DNA of 9,976 nt, taken from assembly GCA_050733695.1 (NCBI GenBank), contig JBOHTO010000147.1, positions 1 to 9,976 on the forward strand, given 5' to 3'. Made by a program: the position numbers and the translations under genes. The DNA comes from JBOHTO01 sp050733695. Lineage in GTDB: Bacteria > Gemmatimonadota > Gemmatimonadetes > Gemmatimonadales > Gemmatimonadaceae. Of this stretch, positions 1 through 5,749 are shown in pieces (the first letter of the stretch is position 1; every line of letters starts with the position of its first letter). The notes under the pieces are model-generated. The model ran no database searches. It was given only the letters and a program-made list of their open reading frames with translations, and was not told where the DNA came from.

Positions 1-1236
1 CTGGTGGCGTCGGCGCCGGCACGGTGCGAGCCGGAGGAGATGGACGCCGAGGATGTGCTCTACATCCTCTATACATCGGGCACAACGGGCAAGCCGAAAG
101 GGATCGTACACACTACCGGTGGATACATGACCGGTGTCGCGAGCACGAGCCGGCTCGTATTCGACCTCAGGGAAGAGGATGTATTCTGGTGCACGGCCGA
201 TGTGGGCTGGGTCACCGGCCATTCCTATGTCGTGTATGGTCCGCTCGCGAACGGCGCGACCTGTGTGATGTACGAGGGCGCACCAGACTGGCCCGACAAG
301 GACCGCTTCTGGGCGATCTGCGAACGGCACGGCGTTACCATCCTGTACACGGCCCCGACGGCGATACGCGCATTCATGAAGTGGGGCACCGAGTTCCCCG
401 ACCGGCACGACCTGTCGCAACTGCGGCTCCTGGGCACGGTCGGCGAGCCAATCAATCCCGAGGCGTGGATCTGGTATCGCGAGCACATCGGCGGCAAGCG
501 CTGCCCGATCGTTGACACGTGGTGGCAGACAGAGACCGGCGCGATCGTGATATCGCCGCTCCCCGGCGTGACAGCCACGAAACCGGGGAGCGCTACCATG
601 CCGCTGCCGGGGTACAGCGCCGATCTGCTCGATTCGGCCGGCAAGCCGATCGAGGTCGGCGGCGGATTCCTGGCACTGACGCGTCCCTGGCCCGCTATGC
701 TTCGTACGATCTGGGGGGATGACGAACGCTACGTCCAGACGTATTTCTCGAAGTGGCCCGACCGTCCGGACGTCTATTTCCCGGGCGACGGGGCGAAGCG
801 CGACGATGAAGGTTACTTCTGGATTCTGGGGCGCGTCGATGATGTGCTGAACGTCGCCGGCCATCGCATCGGTACAATGGAGGTCGAGTCGGCGCTGGTC
901 GAGCACCCCGCGGTCGCCGAGGCGGCGGTCGTCGGAAAGGCGCACGAGCTGAAGGGGCAGGCTATCGCAGCCTTCGTGACGCTGCGCACAGGGCACACGC
1001 AGAGCGCCGCACTGAGCGACGAGCTGCGCCAGTTCGTGGCCAACAAGATCGGCGCGATCGCGAAACCGGAGGCGATTCTCTTCTCCGCCGACCTTCCGAA
1101 AACCCGCTCGGGGAAGATCATGCGCCGGCTGCTGCGTGACATCGCCGAGGGGCGCACGCTCGGAGACACGACGACCCTGGCCGATCCGGCTGTGGTCGAG
1201 AGTTTGAAGACGCAGTATGAGGATCGGGAGAGCTAG
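1..1236 (+). CDS. acsA: Acetyl-CoA synthetase (AMP-forming), 5' truncated by window edge
   Basis: Activates acetate to acetyl-AMP and then acetyl-CoA in the cytoplasm, feeding acetate into central metabolism. The frame is open from base 1, so the N-terminal part lies outside the window; about 410 of the usual ~650 residues are here. Numbering from codon 4, the visible motifs are the ANL-family P-loop YTSGTTGKPKG (23-33), the acetate-pocket and adenylate motif DTWWQTETG (171-179), the hinge region GDGAKRDDEGYFWILGRVDD (261-280), and the C-terminal PKTRSGKIMRRLLR (365-378). K371 of that last motif is the catalytic lysine that Pat-type acetyltransferases modify in known Acs enzymes, so post-translational control is possible. 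The paired Trp in DTWWQTETG favours acetate over longer acyl chains. The gene ends TAG at 1234-1236; no clear terminator hairpin follows. Family assignment is firm. Confidence 0.97.
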   Translation: MVASAPARCEPEEMDAEDVLYILYTSGTTGKPKGIVHTTGGYMTGVASTSRLVFDLREEDVFWCTADVGWVTGHSYVVYGPLANGATCVMYEGAPDWPDKDRFWAICERHGVTILYTAPTAIRAFMKWGTEFPDRHDLSQLRLLGTVGEPINPEAWIWYREHIGGKRCPIVDTWWQTETGAIVISPLPGVTATKPGSATMPLPGYSADLLDSAGKPIEVGGGFLALTRPWPAMLRTIWGDDERYVQTYFSKWPDRPDVYFPGDGAKRDDEGYFWILGRVDDVLNVAGHRIGTMEVESALVEHPAVAEAAVVGKAHELKGQAIAAFVTLRTGHTQSAALSDELRQFVANKIGAIAKPEAILFSADLPKTRSGKIMRRLLRDIAEGRTLGDTTTLADPAVVESLKTQYEDRES

Positions 1237-1351
1237 CGGCATCCGTCGCTCTTCTCCCGCAATGCACGGTCGCTTATCCTTGTCCTGTTGACCGCGTGAC
1301 CGCGCCAATGAGTGGTCGGGACGCACTGACAGTTCGGCGGGTATCATACGC

Positions 1352-1747
1352 ATGCTGGGCCGGTTGTTCCCCTACTCCCTCTTCGCGCGCAAGCTGCCTC
1401 CAGCGGCCGAGCGCCGTCTCCGGCTCGCGCAGGCGCGCGCCGAGGAATCGATCATCCGCGCGCACGTCGACAACGCACTCATGTTTGTGGACACGCTCGC
1501 CGAGGATGTCCCCTTCGATCGCGCGATCGACAGCTACATCAGGGTGATGGGTATTCCGGAACCGCTCGCGAGCACCATCGCGACGCGCACGCTCGTGGTA
1601 CTGGGCCAGGATCTCGTTCCCGGCCGGCGCCGGACTGCGGAATCCGGCGGCGTCGGATCCGACTCCCTCCCCACGCCCGACGCGCGGCCGCCGTTGCGCC
1701 TCGACGATGCCGCCGAGGCACGGCAGCGCGCGGTCAGGCGGGCATAG
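1352..1747 (+). CDS. Small protein of unknown function (131 aa)
   Basis: Not recognised. The first ~95 residues look like a folded, mainly helical domain: a basic start (MLGRLFPYSLFARKLPP), a charged helix rich in Arg/Ala/Glu (about 18-35), then HVDNALMFVDTLAEDVPFDRAIDSYIRVMGIPEP. No signal peptide or clear membrane segment is seen. The last ~35 residues are Pro/Arg/Ala-rich and look disordered, and the stop codon lies inside a 20-bp tandem repeat, so the C-terminus may have been altered by repeat insertion. The ATG at 1352 has only a distant purine run (ggcggg, about 11 bases upstream) and a TATCAT hexamer at 1342-1347, which would fit a very short leader. It follows acsA by 115 bp and converges on the VKOR gene. 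Third-position GC bias supports coding; function is unknown. Confidence 0.6.
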   Translation: MLGRLFPYSLFARKLPPAAERRLRLAQARAEESIIRAHVDNALMFVDTLAEDVPFDRAIDSYIRVMGIPEPLASTIATRTLVVLGQDLVPGRRRTAESGGVGSDSLPTPDARPPLRLDDAAEARQRAVRRA

Positions 1748-1777
1748 TCGCAGTCAGGCGGGCATAGTCGCAGTCAG
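1733..1777. repeat. 20-bp tandem direct repeat, 2.25 copies
   Basis: The 20-bp unit GTCAGGCGGGCATAGTCGCA occurs perfectly at 1733-1752 and 1753-1772, followed by the first five bases of a third copy at 1773-1777. The TAG inside the first unit (1745-1747) is the stop codon of the 131-aa gene, so the repeat overlaps the gene end. Perfect identity suggests recent duplication by slippage. Confidence 0.9.
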
Positions 1778-1786
1778 CGCATCGCC

Positions 1787-1848
1787 GTCATACCGCCTCC
1801 GGTCGTCACTCCCGCTCCCCGCCGTTACCCCGCGAAAGCGGGGATCCG
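1787..1848. repeat. REP-like degenerate repeats with GAAA-loop palindrome, overlapping VKOR 3' end
   Basis: Three degenerate units beginning GTCA/GTTA and continuing toward CCGC start at 1787, 1805 and 1824 (spacing 18-19 bp). The last contains a perfect hairpin, CCCCGC-GAAA-GCGGGG, at 1828-1843, followed by GATCC. This resembles the widespread intergenic palindrome of the type GTCATTCCCGCGAAAGCGGGAATCC. The VKOR stop codon (complement of 1806-1808) lies in the middle unit, so the last VKOR residues are repeat-encoded. The hairpin could also act as a bidirectional 3'-end stabiliser between the two convergent genes; no T-run follows, so it is not a classical terminator. Confidence 0.65.
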
Positions 1849-2294
1849 TTCTCCCCGGGGGATGGTCCGCTTGCGGTGCTCCTCTCCCGAAGGTCCTGAA
1901 CTCCAAGCACGAACAGGACAGCAACCAGCACGGCCGACACGACGCACCACATGCAGATGGCAGCGATCACGAACAGCTCCAGCCAGGTCAGCCAGAGCGA
2001 GAAGATCAGCCCCGGTCCTGTGACTGCGACCAGCGCGACCGCGACGGCGCGGGAATCCGTGAACCGCTCCGTGCTGCCCGCCAGCGCCAGCGCGAAGGTG
2101 AGGGTGTAGAATCCAACCCCCCAGACGGCAACCGGCACGCCCAGGAAGTCCGCCCACCTGCTGAGCTGCACCGTTTCGCACGATCCGACGGTGCACGACA
2201 GGGACCCGATCGCGCCCAGCTTGTACAGCGCGAGGTACAGCGCGACGAAGAAGCCGAGCAGCGCCACGGTGGCCATGATCATGCGTCTGGTCAT
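1806..2294 (-). CDS. Vitamin K epoxide reductase (VKOR) family protein, DsbA reoxidase
   Basis: Four-to-five-helix membrane protein that re-oxidises a DsbA-like partner and passes electrons to quinone, replacing DsbB. Of 162 residues, hydrophobic segments lie at about 6-28, 52-73, 84-101 and 104-131. The loop cysteine pair is C34/C39 (SCTVGSCE), and the quinone-side active site is C114-M-W-C117 at the start of the last helix, as in VKOR homologues. A short VxxWG motif (VAVWG, 55-59) after the first loop is also family-like. The gene lies 54 bp downstream of the dsbA-like gene on the same strand, the usual pairing. ATG 2294 has only a weak upstream purine stretch; in-frame ATGs at 2282 and 2276 are alternatives. 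The C-terminal ~20 residues (SPGENGSPLSRGNGGERE) are hydrophilic and partly encoded by a REP-like repeat, so they are probably not part of the fold. Confidence 0.93.
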   Translation of the reverse strand: MTRRMIMATVALLGFFVALYLALYKLGAIGSLSCTVGSCETVQLSRWADFLGVPVAVWGVGFYTLTFALALAGSTERFTDSRAVAVALVAVTGPGLIFSLWLTWLELFVIAAICMWCVVSAVLVAVLFVLGVQDLRERSTASGPSPGENGSPLSRGNGGERE

Positions 2295-2348
2295 GCTGCT
2301 ACTGCCGTACCCTGGCGCCGTCGAAAGGGGTGCAGGCTGGCGCGTCGA

Positions 2349-3113
2349 TCAGCCGGCGTCTGCCGAGCTGCCGGAGGGTGCGGGAGGGAGGGCTGCGGTG
2401 TCGTTCGACGGTGCGCGCGCCGCCGCAGAGTCCACGAGCGCCTTGATCGCATCATAGGAAATCGACCCGGCCGTCATCCTGCCGCCAATGATGAAGGTGG
2501 GTGTCGACTGTATCCCCCTGCGCTCCCCCGCAGCCTTGTTCGCGAGGATCTGGCGCTCGTACTCGCGGCTGTCGTAGCAGCTCTCCCACCGTTCGGCGTC
2601 GAGGCCAATGCGCTGCGCTACTCCCTCGAAAACATCCTTTGGGTTGCGCTCGAACATCCATTCATTCTGCTGCCGGAAGATTCCGTCGTGCATCTCCCAG
2701 AACTTCGCCTGCTCATTGGCGCACGCGGCCGCCAGCGATGCCTCGATGCTGTTCTGGTGCTGCGGCAGTGGAAAGTCGAAGAATCGGTAGCTTGCCTGCC
2801 CAGTGTTCACGAGCCGCTCGCGCACGTCGGGCTCGGTCACTATGGCAAAGGTCGCACAGGCTGGACACTGGAAGTCGGCGAACTCGATGATCTGGACGGG
2901 CGCGTTCGGATCGCCAAGAAGATACCCCTGCGCCTCGGGCAGCGGAGTGCCGTCGGCGACGGTCGTCACCGGCGCAGCATCCGGACGAGTTGCAGCATAG
3001 ACGATCGCCGCGACACCAACCGTCGCAACGAGCGCGAGCACCACGTAAAAGCCGCGCCGCGATGTCGGCCGTCTCTCCCTTACTCCTTGTCGTCTTCTCT
3101 GTCCGGAGCCCAC
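2349..3113 (-). CDS. Membrane-anchored DsbA-like thiol:disulfide oxidoreductase (thioredoxin_4 type)
   Basis: Inserts disulfide bonds into exported proteins on the outer face of the inner membrane. The 254 aa comprise a basic N-terminus (1-20), one membrane anchor (about 22-41, FYVVLALVATVGVAAIVYAA), and a thioredoxin-fold domain from ~68 with active site F81-Q-C83-P-A-C86. A helical insertion follows, and the cis-Pro loop is STPTFIIG (203-210). Two further cysteines, C131 and C179, may form a second disulfide as in Gram-positive or actinobacterial DsbA-like proteins. The Pro/Ala/Ser tail after ~234 looks disordered. GTG 3113 is chosen because GGGAG (3122-3126) lies 8 bases upstream and it keeps the basic n-region; it overlaps the preceding gene by 34 bp, implying translational coupling. 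VKOR follows, completing the redox relay. Confidence 0.93.
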   Translation of the reverse strand: MGSGQRRRQGVRERRPTSRRGFYVVLALVATVGVAAIVYAATRPDAAPVTTVADGTPLPEAQGYLLGDPNAPVQIIEFADFQCPACATFAIVTEPDVRERLVNTGQASYRFFDFPLPQHQNSIEASLAAACANEQAKFWEMHDGIFRQQNEWMFERNPKDVFEGVAQRIGLDAERWESCYDSREYERQILANKAAGERRGIQSTPTFIIGGRMTAGSISYDAIKALVDSAAARAPSNDTAALPPAPSGSSADAG

Positions 3114-3376
3114 TCTGATTTCTCCCAGGATGTGTCGCTTGTGTTCTTCGCGTCGCTGACGATGCGCCGGTTCTCGGCGATCTCGGGCGTGTCGTAGGTG
3201 GCGCGTACCTCATAATGAAAGAGCTCGCTCCTTACCTCGCCGAGGAGCTTCATGAGCTCGCCGGGATGGGCGAGCAGTTCGCCACGAGAGTCGAGGTCGG
3301 TGATTCGGGCTGCGAGCCCGCGGAGCAGCGTCTCCAGGTTGCGAGCTCTTCCTTCGTCGTAGGTCTGATCCGACAT
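3080..3376 (-). CDS. Small acidic protein of unknown function heading the dsbA-VKOR operon (98 aa)
   Basis: Not recognised. The sequence is mostly helical and charged: MSDQTYDEGRARNLETLLRG, then LAARITDLDSRGELLAHPGE and LMKLLGEVRSELFHYEVRAT, with a strongly acidic, probably disordered C-terminus (SEWAPDREDDKE). There is no signal peptide, membrane segment or cysteine, so it is likely cytoplasmic and not a redox relay component itself. ATG 3376 has AGGGG about 8 bases upstream. The 34-bp overlap with the dsbA-like gene suggests co-translation. Its leader contains a C10-T-C7 tract in the sense strand, about 28-46 bases before the ATG. The consistent reading frame, ribosome site and operon position support a real gene; the role is unknown. 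Confidence 0.72.
   Translation of the reverse strand: MSDQTYDEGRARNLETLLRGLAARITDLDSRGELLAHPGELMKLLGEVRSELFHYEVRATYDTPEIAENRRIVSDAKNTSDTSWEKSEWAPDREDDKE
3122..3126 (-). promoter_or_regulatory. Ribosome binding site deciding the dsbA-like GTG start
   Basis: GGGAG on the minus strand lies 8 bases before GTG 3113, within the coding sequence of the 98-aa gene. The next in-frame start candidates lie inside the membrane anchor and would remove the basic n-region, so this site supports the overlapping start. Confidence 0.6.
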
Positions 3377-3404
3377 GGTGCTGCCCCTGTCATCTGAAAC
3401 GGTC

Positions 3405-3422
3405 GGGGGGGAGGGGGGGGGG
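3405..3422. repeat. Poly-G tract G7-A-G10
   Basis: The plus strand reads seven G, one A, ten G. Relative to the minus-strand 98-aa gene it is a C-tract in the sense strand, ending 28 bp upstream of the ATG. Tracts of this length are prone to slipped-strand length change and to sequencing error. Confidence 0.9.
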
Positions 3423-3584
3423 CGGCAGCACCAAACCCGCGCTGCGCCCGATCGTCAAAGCTATGGCGACGACCGTGATGCGCAAGCAACGCAGGCGCAT
3501 CTGGGAGACGGGCCGGCGCTGGCGCGGGAATGGCTGTATCGCGGGGAGAGGGCGATCATTCATTCGTTCCGCACGCCTGGCCGT

Positions 3585-3615
3585 CCCCCACCCCCCCACC
3601 CCCCCACCCCCCCCC
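3585..3615. repeat. C5-A-C7-A-C7-A-C9 tract, minus-strand G-quadruplex motif
   Basis: Four C-runs separated by single A residues, including two perfect CCCCCCCA octamers, end 51 bp before the hydrolase ATG. The complementary strand has four G-runs of at least five with one-base loops, a textbook parallel G-quadruplex pattern. The tract is also complementary to the G-tract at 3405-3422, about 160 bp away. Confidence 0.92.
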
Positions 3616-3666
3616 GCCGTGTGAGCATCCGCTCGCGGCACGCGCTCGTCTTCATCACGCAGAGCC

Positions 3667-4527
3667 ATGACACACGAGACAATCGTCGACGCCGATCTGC
3701 TTCGCGTCCCGATCGGTACGGGCGCGGTCCACGTCGAACGCTACGGCCACGGCGGGCCGCCAATCGTCCTGCTACACGGCTTCGGGACGAACGCGTTCCT
3801 CTGGCGCGCTGTGGGCCCCGGGCTCGCAGAGGCCGGCTACACTGCATTCGCCATCGACATGCTCGGCTACGGCGAATCCGATCGCCCCATGGAGGCGGAC
3901 TTCGGCATAGCGGCGCAGGCCGAGCACATCGATCGGGCACTCACGGCCTTGCGGCTCACGCGTGCGGTCGTTGCGGGGGTGGATGTGGGCGGCGGTGTCG
4001 CGCTGCGCCTCGCCGTCACGCGTCCGGAACGCGTCGAGAGGCTCGTGCTCCTGAACAGCGTTGCGTTCGATGTGCTGCCCGGCCGGGAGATCCGCGCGAT
4101 GCAGCGCAGCACCGCGCGTTTCGCCGTGCGCGTGGCCAGCGGCGTCATGGGGGCCGCTCCCCTTCTCACTCCGCTTCTCGAGGGAAGTGTCGCCGACCTC
4201 GCCTCCATGCCGCCGCGCCTGGTGGCGCGCTACCTCGCGCCGTACGTGGGCCGCGAAGGAGTGAAGCAGCTTCTCGTGCTCGCGCGCTCGCTGCGCGTAT
4301 CCGAGCTCGAAGATCTCGACCTGCGGCGGATCGAGGTGCCAACGCTGGTGATCTGGGGCGATGCAGATCAGTGGCTGGACAGCGCCCTCGCCGAGCGATT
4401 GATCAACACGATTCCCGATGCACACCTCGAGCGCATCAGCGGCGTCGCGCGTCTGTCGCCCGAGGAGGCTCCGGAGCGGGTGGTTGCGCTGCTGCTCGCC
4501 TTTCTGCGCGGGCGCGCGGGAGAATAG
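3667..4527 (+). CDS. Alpha/beta hydrolase with Asp nucleophile position and missing catalytic His
   Basis: Cytoplasmic-looking alpha/beta hydrolase fold protein of 286 aa, the usual length for single-domain family members. The oxyanion-hole motif is H37-G-F-G40. The nucleophile elbow is G104-V-D106-V-G-G, with Asp where lipases have Ser; this is the pattern of haloalkane dehalogenases, fluoroacetate dehalogenases and epoxide hydrolases. The second halide-binding Trp normally next to this Asp is Val here. The acid-loop region is I229-W-G-D-A-D-Q-W236. The C-terminal region that normally reads G-x-G-H-F is SGVARLSPEEAPERV, so the triad His aligns with R262 (codon CGT, one transition from CAT). 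It may therefore be inactive, hold a stable ester intermediate, or use another base. Substrate is unknown. It has no clear ribosome site at ATG 3667 and sits behind a C-tract that could make expression variable. Confidence 0.88.
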   Translation: MTHETIVDADLLRVPIGTGAVHVERYGHGGPPIVLLHGFGTNAFLWRAVGPGLAEAGYTAFAIDMLGYGESDRPMEADFGIAAQAEHIDRALTALRLTRAVVAGVDVGGGVALRLAVTRPERVERLVLLNSVAFDVLPGREIRAMQRSTARFAVRVASGVMGAAPLLTPLLEGSVADLASMPPRLVARYLAPYVGREGVKQLLVLARSLRVSELEDLDLRRIEVPTLVIWGDADQWLDSALAERLINTIPDAHLERISGVARLSPEEAPERVVALLLAFLRGRAGE

Positions 4528-4628
4528 GCCCTGTGCCCGGTGGAACAGAACGCGCGCTTGAGCGGTATTCAGCACGTGCGCGGCTTCGCTTCCGATCATT
4601 TGAACCATCCGCTATCAAACGCTCGGCC

Positions 4629-4648
4629 GTCGGCGACCGGCTGCCGAC
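4629..4648. other. Small inverted repeat downstream of the hydrolase gene
   Basis: GTCGGC (4629-4634) and GCCGAC (4643-4648) form a six-pair stem around an eight-base loop in the 204-bp gap after the hydrolase gene. No T-run follows. It could assist termination or be chance; the next 80 bases contain an AT-rich patch (4678-4692) that is a likely promoter zone for the following gene. Confidence 0.3.
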
Positions 4649-4731
4649 ATCAGCGACACTGGATACCGGAACCGGAATTGCGTAATTTTCAACGTTGTCC
4701 GAACATCCCTTCGTCCCTACACCAACAGGAA

Positions 4732-5022
4732 ATGTCCAATCAGAAAATTCGACGTAAGCCGGTGTCTGCGGAGCCGACGCCATTCGAGCAGGCGCGCGAT
4801 GAGCTGTTCCAGCACATAATGCAGTGTGAAGTGATCGGGGCTGCATCCGAGCACCAGGACGACTGGTTCCGCGATACGATGCGCTATTTCTCCGACAGGT
4901 TCCCGGAGCTGGATGAGGGTGAGATAGACGACCTGCGCACCCTCGGCGCGCGTTTCGCGCAGCCGCCCAAGGTGAACGACTCCACCGACGGCACACCCAC
5001 CGGCGCCGCTTCCGCCGCCTGA
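4732..5022 (+). CDS. Small hydrophilic protein of unknown function (96 aa)
   Basis: Not recognised. It has a basic start (MSNQKIRRKPVSAEP), a central helical segment FEQARDELFQHIMQCEVIGA, then EHQDDWFRDTMRYFSDRFPE followed by LDEGEIDDLRTLGARFAQPP, and a Thr/Ala-rich tail. There is no signal peptide or membrane segment; one cysteine. The dense acidic and aromatic pattern looks like a folded helical domain. ATG 4732 follows AGGAA too closely (AGGA is one base away) to be a classical ribosome site, so the start is chosen on composition: upstream in-frame sequence from GTG 4540 reads like non-coding DNA. It stands alone on the plus strand between the hydrolase and the convergent exported-protein gene. 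Confidence 0.65.
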   Translation: MSNQKIRRKPVSAEPTPFEQARDELFQHIMQCEVIGAASEHQDDWFRDTMRYFSDRFPELDEGEIDDLRTLGARFAQPPKVNDSTDGTPTGAASAA

Positions 5023-5054
5023 GGCACCAGTCAGGCGGGGATTCGCTCCTGAAC

Positions 5055-5146
5055 TCCGGAAATCGCGCCGGACTTTCACACATCGGAAGAGCTGTAGCCT
5101 CCGGAGAGCTGTAGAACCCGGTCCGGAAATCAAGTATGGGTCCGGA
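5055..5146. repeat. Cluster of TCCGGA palindromes and direct repeats in a convergent gap
   Basis: Four TCCGGA hexamers (5055, 5100, 5122, 5141) lie within 92 bp. The first and third extend to the identical ten-mer TCCGGAAATC. A second direct repeat, AGAGCTGTAG, occurs at 5088-5097 and 5105-5114 with 17-bp period. This fills the 125-bp gap between the ends of two convergent genes. A terminator or protein-binding role is possible but unproven. Confidence 0.55.
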
Positions 5147-5147
5147 G

Positions 5148-5735
5148 TCATCGCCGTCCCTGGAACTGCTGCCGAAGCACGATCCCGAGCCGCAGCCCGT
5201 CGCCCAACCCGACCTCCAATGACGGGGCGAGTCCTCCGATGGCCGGACTCTCGAGCCCGACCACGACGATGAGCTGCCCGCGGACCCGGTCTGGCCCGTC
5301 GTATCGCACGCCGCCTCCCCCCCCCGCGTAGAAGCCCCAGCGTTGCTGCCGCAACGGATCGAGCAGCAGACGAGCAACCACATCGACGCGGGCGCTCCCG
5401 ACGCGCTCATCATCGACCCAGGCGGCTCCGCCCGCACCAGCGAGCCCGAGCCGGACGTAGCTGTTGAGCGGGAGGTTGATTCCAAGGCCGATGTGGACGG
5501 CATCCACATCCGCAAGGAAGGCATCTGCGCGAACTTCCCACTGCGGCCATCCGGGGTCGTCCGCTGTCGCCGCGGCAGGCGTCTGTGCCGGCGCTGGACC
5601 AGCGGGAAGCAGAGCGATACCGGCGAGGACCGCGATAATGGCGAGACGCGTCTCGTGCCCAAGGCGGCGCGGCAAGAGACGCGCGGAGACCGCATGGATT
5701 CCCGCTCTCGCGGGAATGATGGCTCTGGTTGCCAT
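5148..5735 (-). CDS. Exported beta-rich protein, probably outer-membrane or periplasmic (195 aa)
   Basis: Predicted to be secreted: hydrophobic core at about 31-46 (LAIIAVLAGIALLPAG), then a signal-peptidase I site after APA (48-50), leaving a mature protein of ~145 aa. The mature part alternates polar and hydrophobic residues with many Gly and ends strands in short turns (HIGLGINLPL, YVRLGLAGAG, RWGFYAGGGGGVRYD, LIVVVGLESP, LRLGIVLRQQF), like a small outer-membrane barrel, though it lacks a C-terminal aromatic. No enzyme motif is seen. ATG 5735 lies 14 bp after the stop of the phosphatidyltransferase gene, so the two are probably one transcript. The n-region is unusually long because residues ~6-14 are encoded by a dispersed palindrome (5698-5717). 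A TTG at 5675 would avoid the repeat but has no ribosome site. Confidence 0.7.
   Translation of the reverse strand: MATRAIIPARAGIHAVSARLLPRRLGHETRLAIIAVLAGIALLPAGPAPAQTPAAATADDPGWPQWEVRADAFLADVDAVHIGLGINLPLNSYVRLGLAGAGGAAWVDDERVGSARVDVVARLLLDPLRQQRWGFYAGGGGGVRYDGPDRVRGQLIVVVGLESPAIGGLAPSLEVGLGDGLRLGIVLRQQFQGRR
5698..5717. repeat. ATTCCC-N8-GGGAAT dispersed palindrome (dRS3/REP type)
   Basis: ATTCCCGCTCTCGCGGGAAT is an inverted repeat matching the ATTCCC-N8-GGGAAT pattern known from Neisseria dRS3 elements and from REP-like repeats of many bacteria. It is flanked by the usual TGG on the left and GAT on the right. It sits inside the reading frame of the exported protein, encoding the characteristic IIPARAGIH peptide. 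Confidence 0.8.
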
Positions 5736-5749
5736 GGCAGCGGCAGTCG

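Larger units (their letters stand above)
3377..3666. other. Divergent intergenic region with G/C tracts, no convincing gene
   Basis: These 290 bp separate the 98-aa gene (-) from the hydrolase gene (+) and must hold both promoters. The dominant features are two homopolymer tracts (3405-3422 and 3585-3615, listed separately). Between them, 3423-3584 is ordinary GC-rich sequence in which I could not pick a clear -35/-10 pair. Short open frames exist on both strands, for example one reading from ATG 3463, but they run into the homopolymer and give low-complexity Pro or Gly peptides. I do not call a gene here. Confidence 0.6.

Noticed and set aside
1237..1351. Possible terminator after acsA
   Set aside because: No stem-loop with T-run could be found in the gap.
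1707..3197. Long plus-strand open frame (496 codons) opposite the VKOR and DsbA genes
   Set aside because: The minus strand encodes two recognisable redox proteins there; the plus frame gives low-complexity sequence.
3463..3623. Short plus-strand frame starting MATTVMRKQRRRIWETG
   Set aside because: Ends in a Pro-only stretch encoded by the C-tract, has no ribosome site and no recognisable domain.
3560..3668. Poly-Gly peptide encoded on the minus strand by the C-tract
   Set aside because: It is merely the translation of the homopolymer; no supporting start or conserved sequence.
3375..4685. 436-codon plus-strand frame overlapping the hydrolase gene
   Set aside because: Arg-rich translation through a homopolymer tract; the hydrolase frame has clear family motifs.
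1751..5039. Shared 12-mer CAGTCAGGCGGG at 1751-1762 and 5028-5039, each just after a gene end
   Set aside because: A few identical 12-mers are expected by chance in 10 kb; not enough to call a repeat family from this window.
4436..5695. 419-codon minus-strand frame
   Set aside because: Ser/Arg-rich and spans three better-supported genes on both strands; no domain seen.
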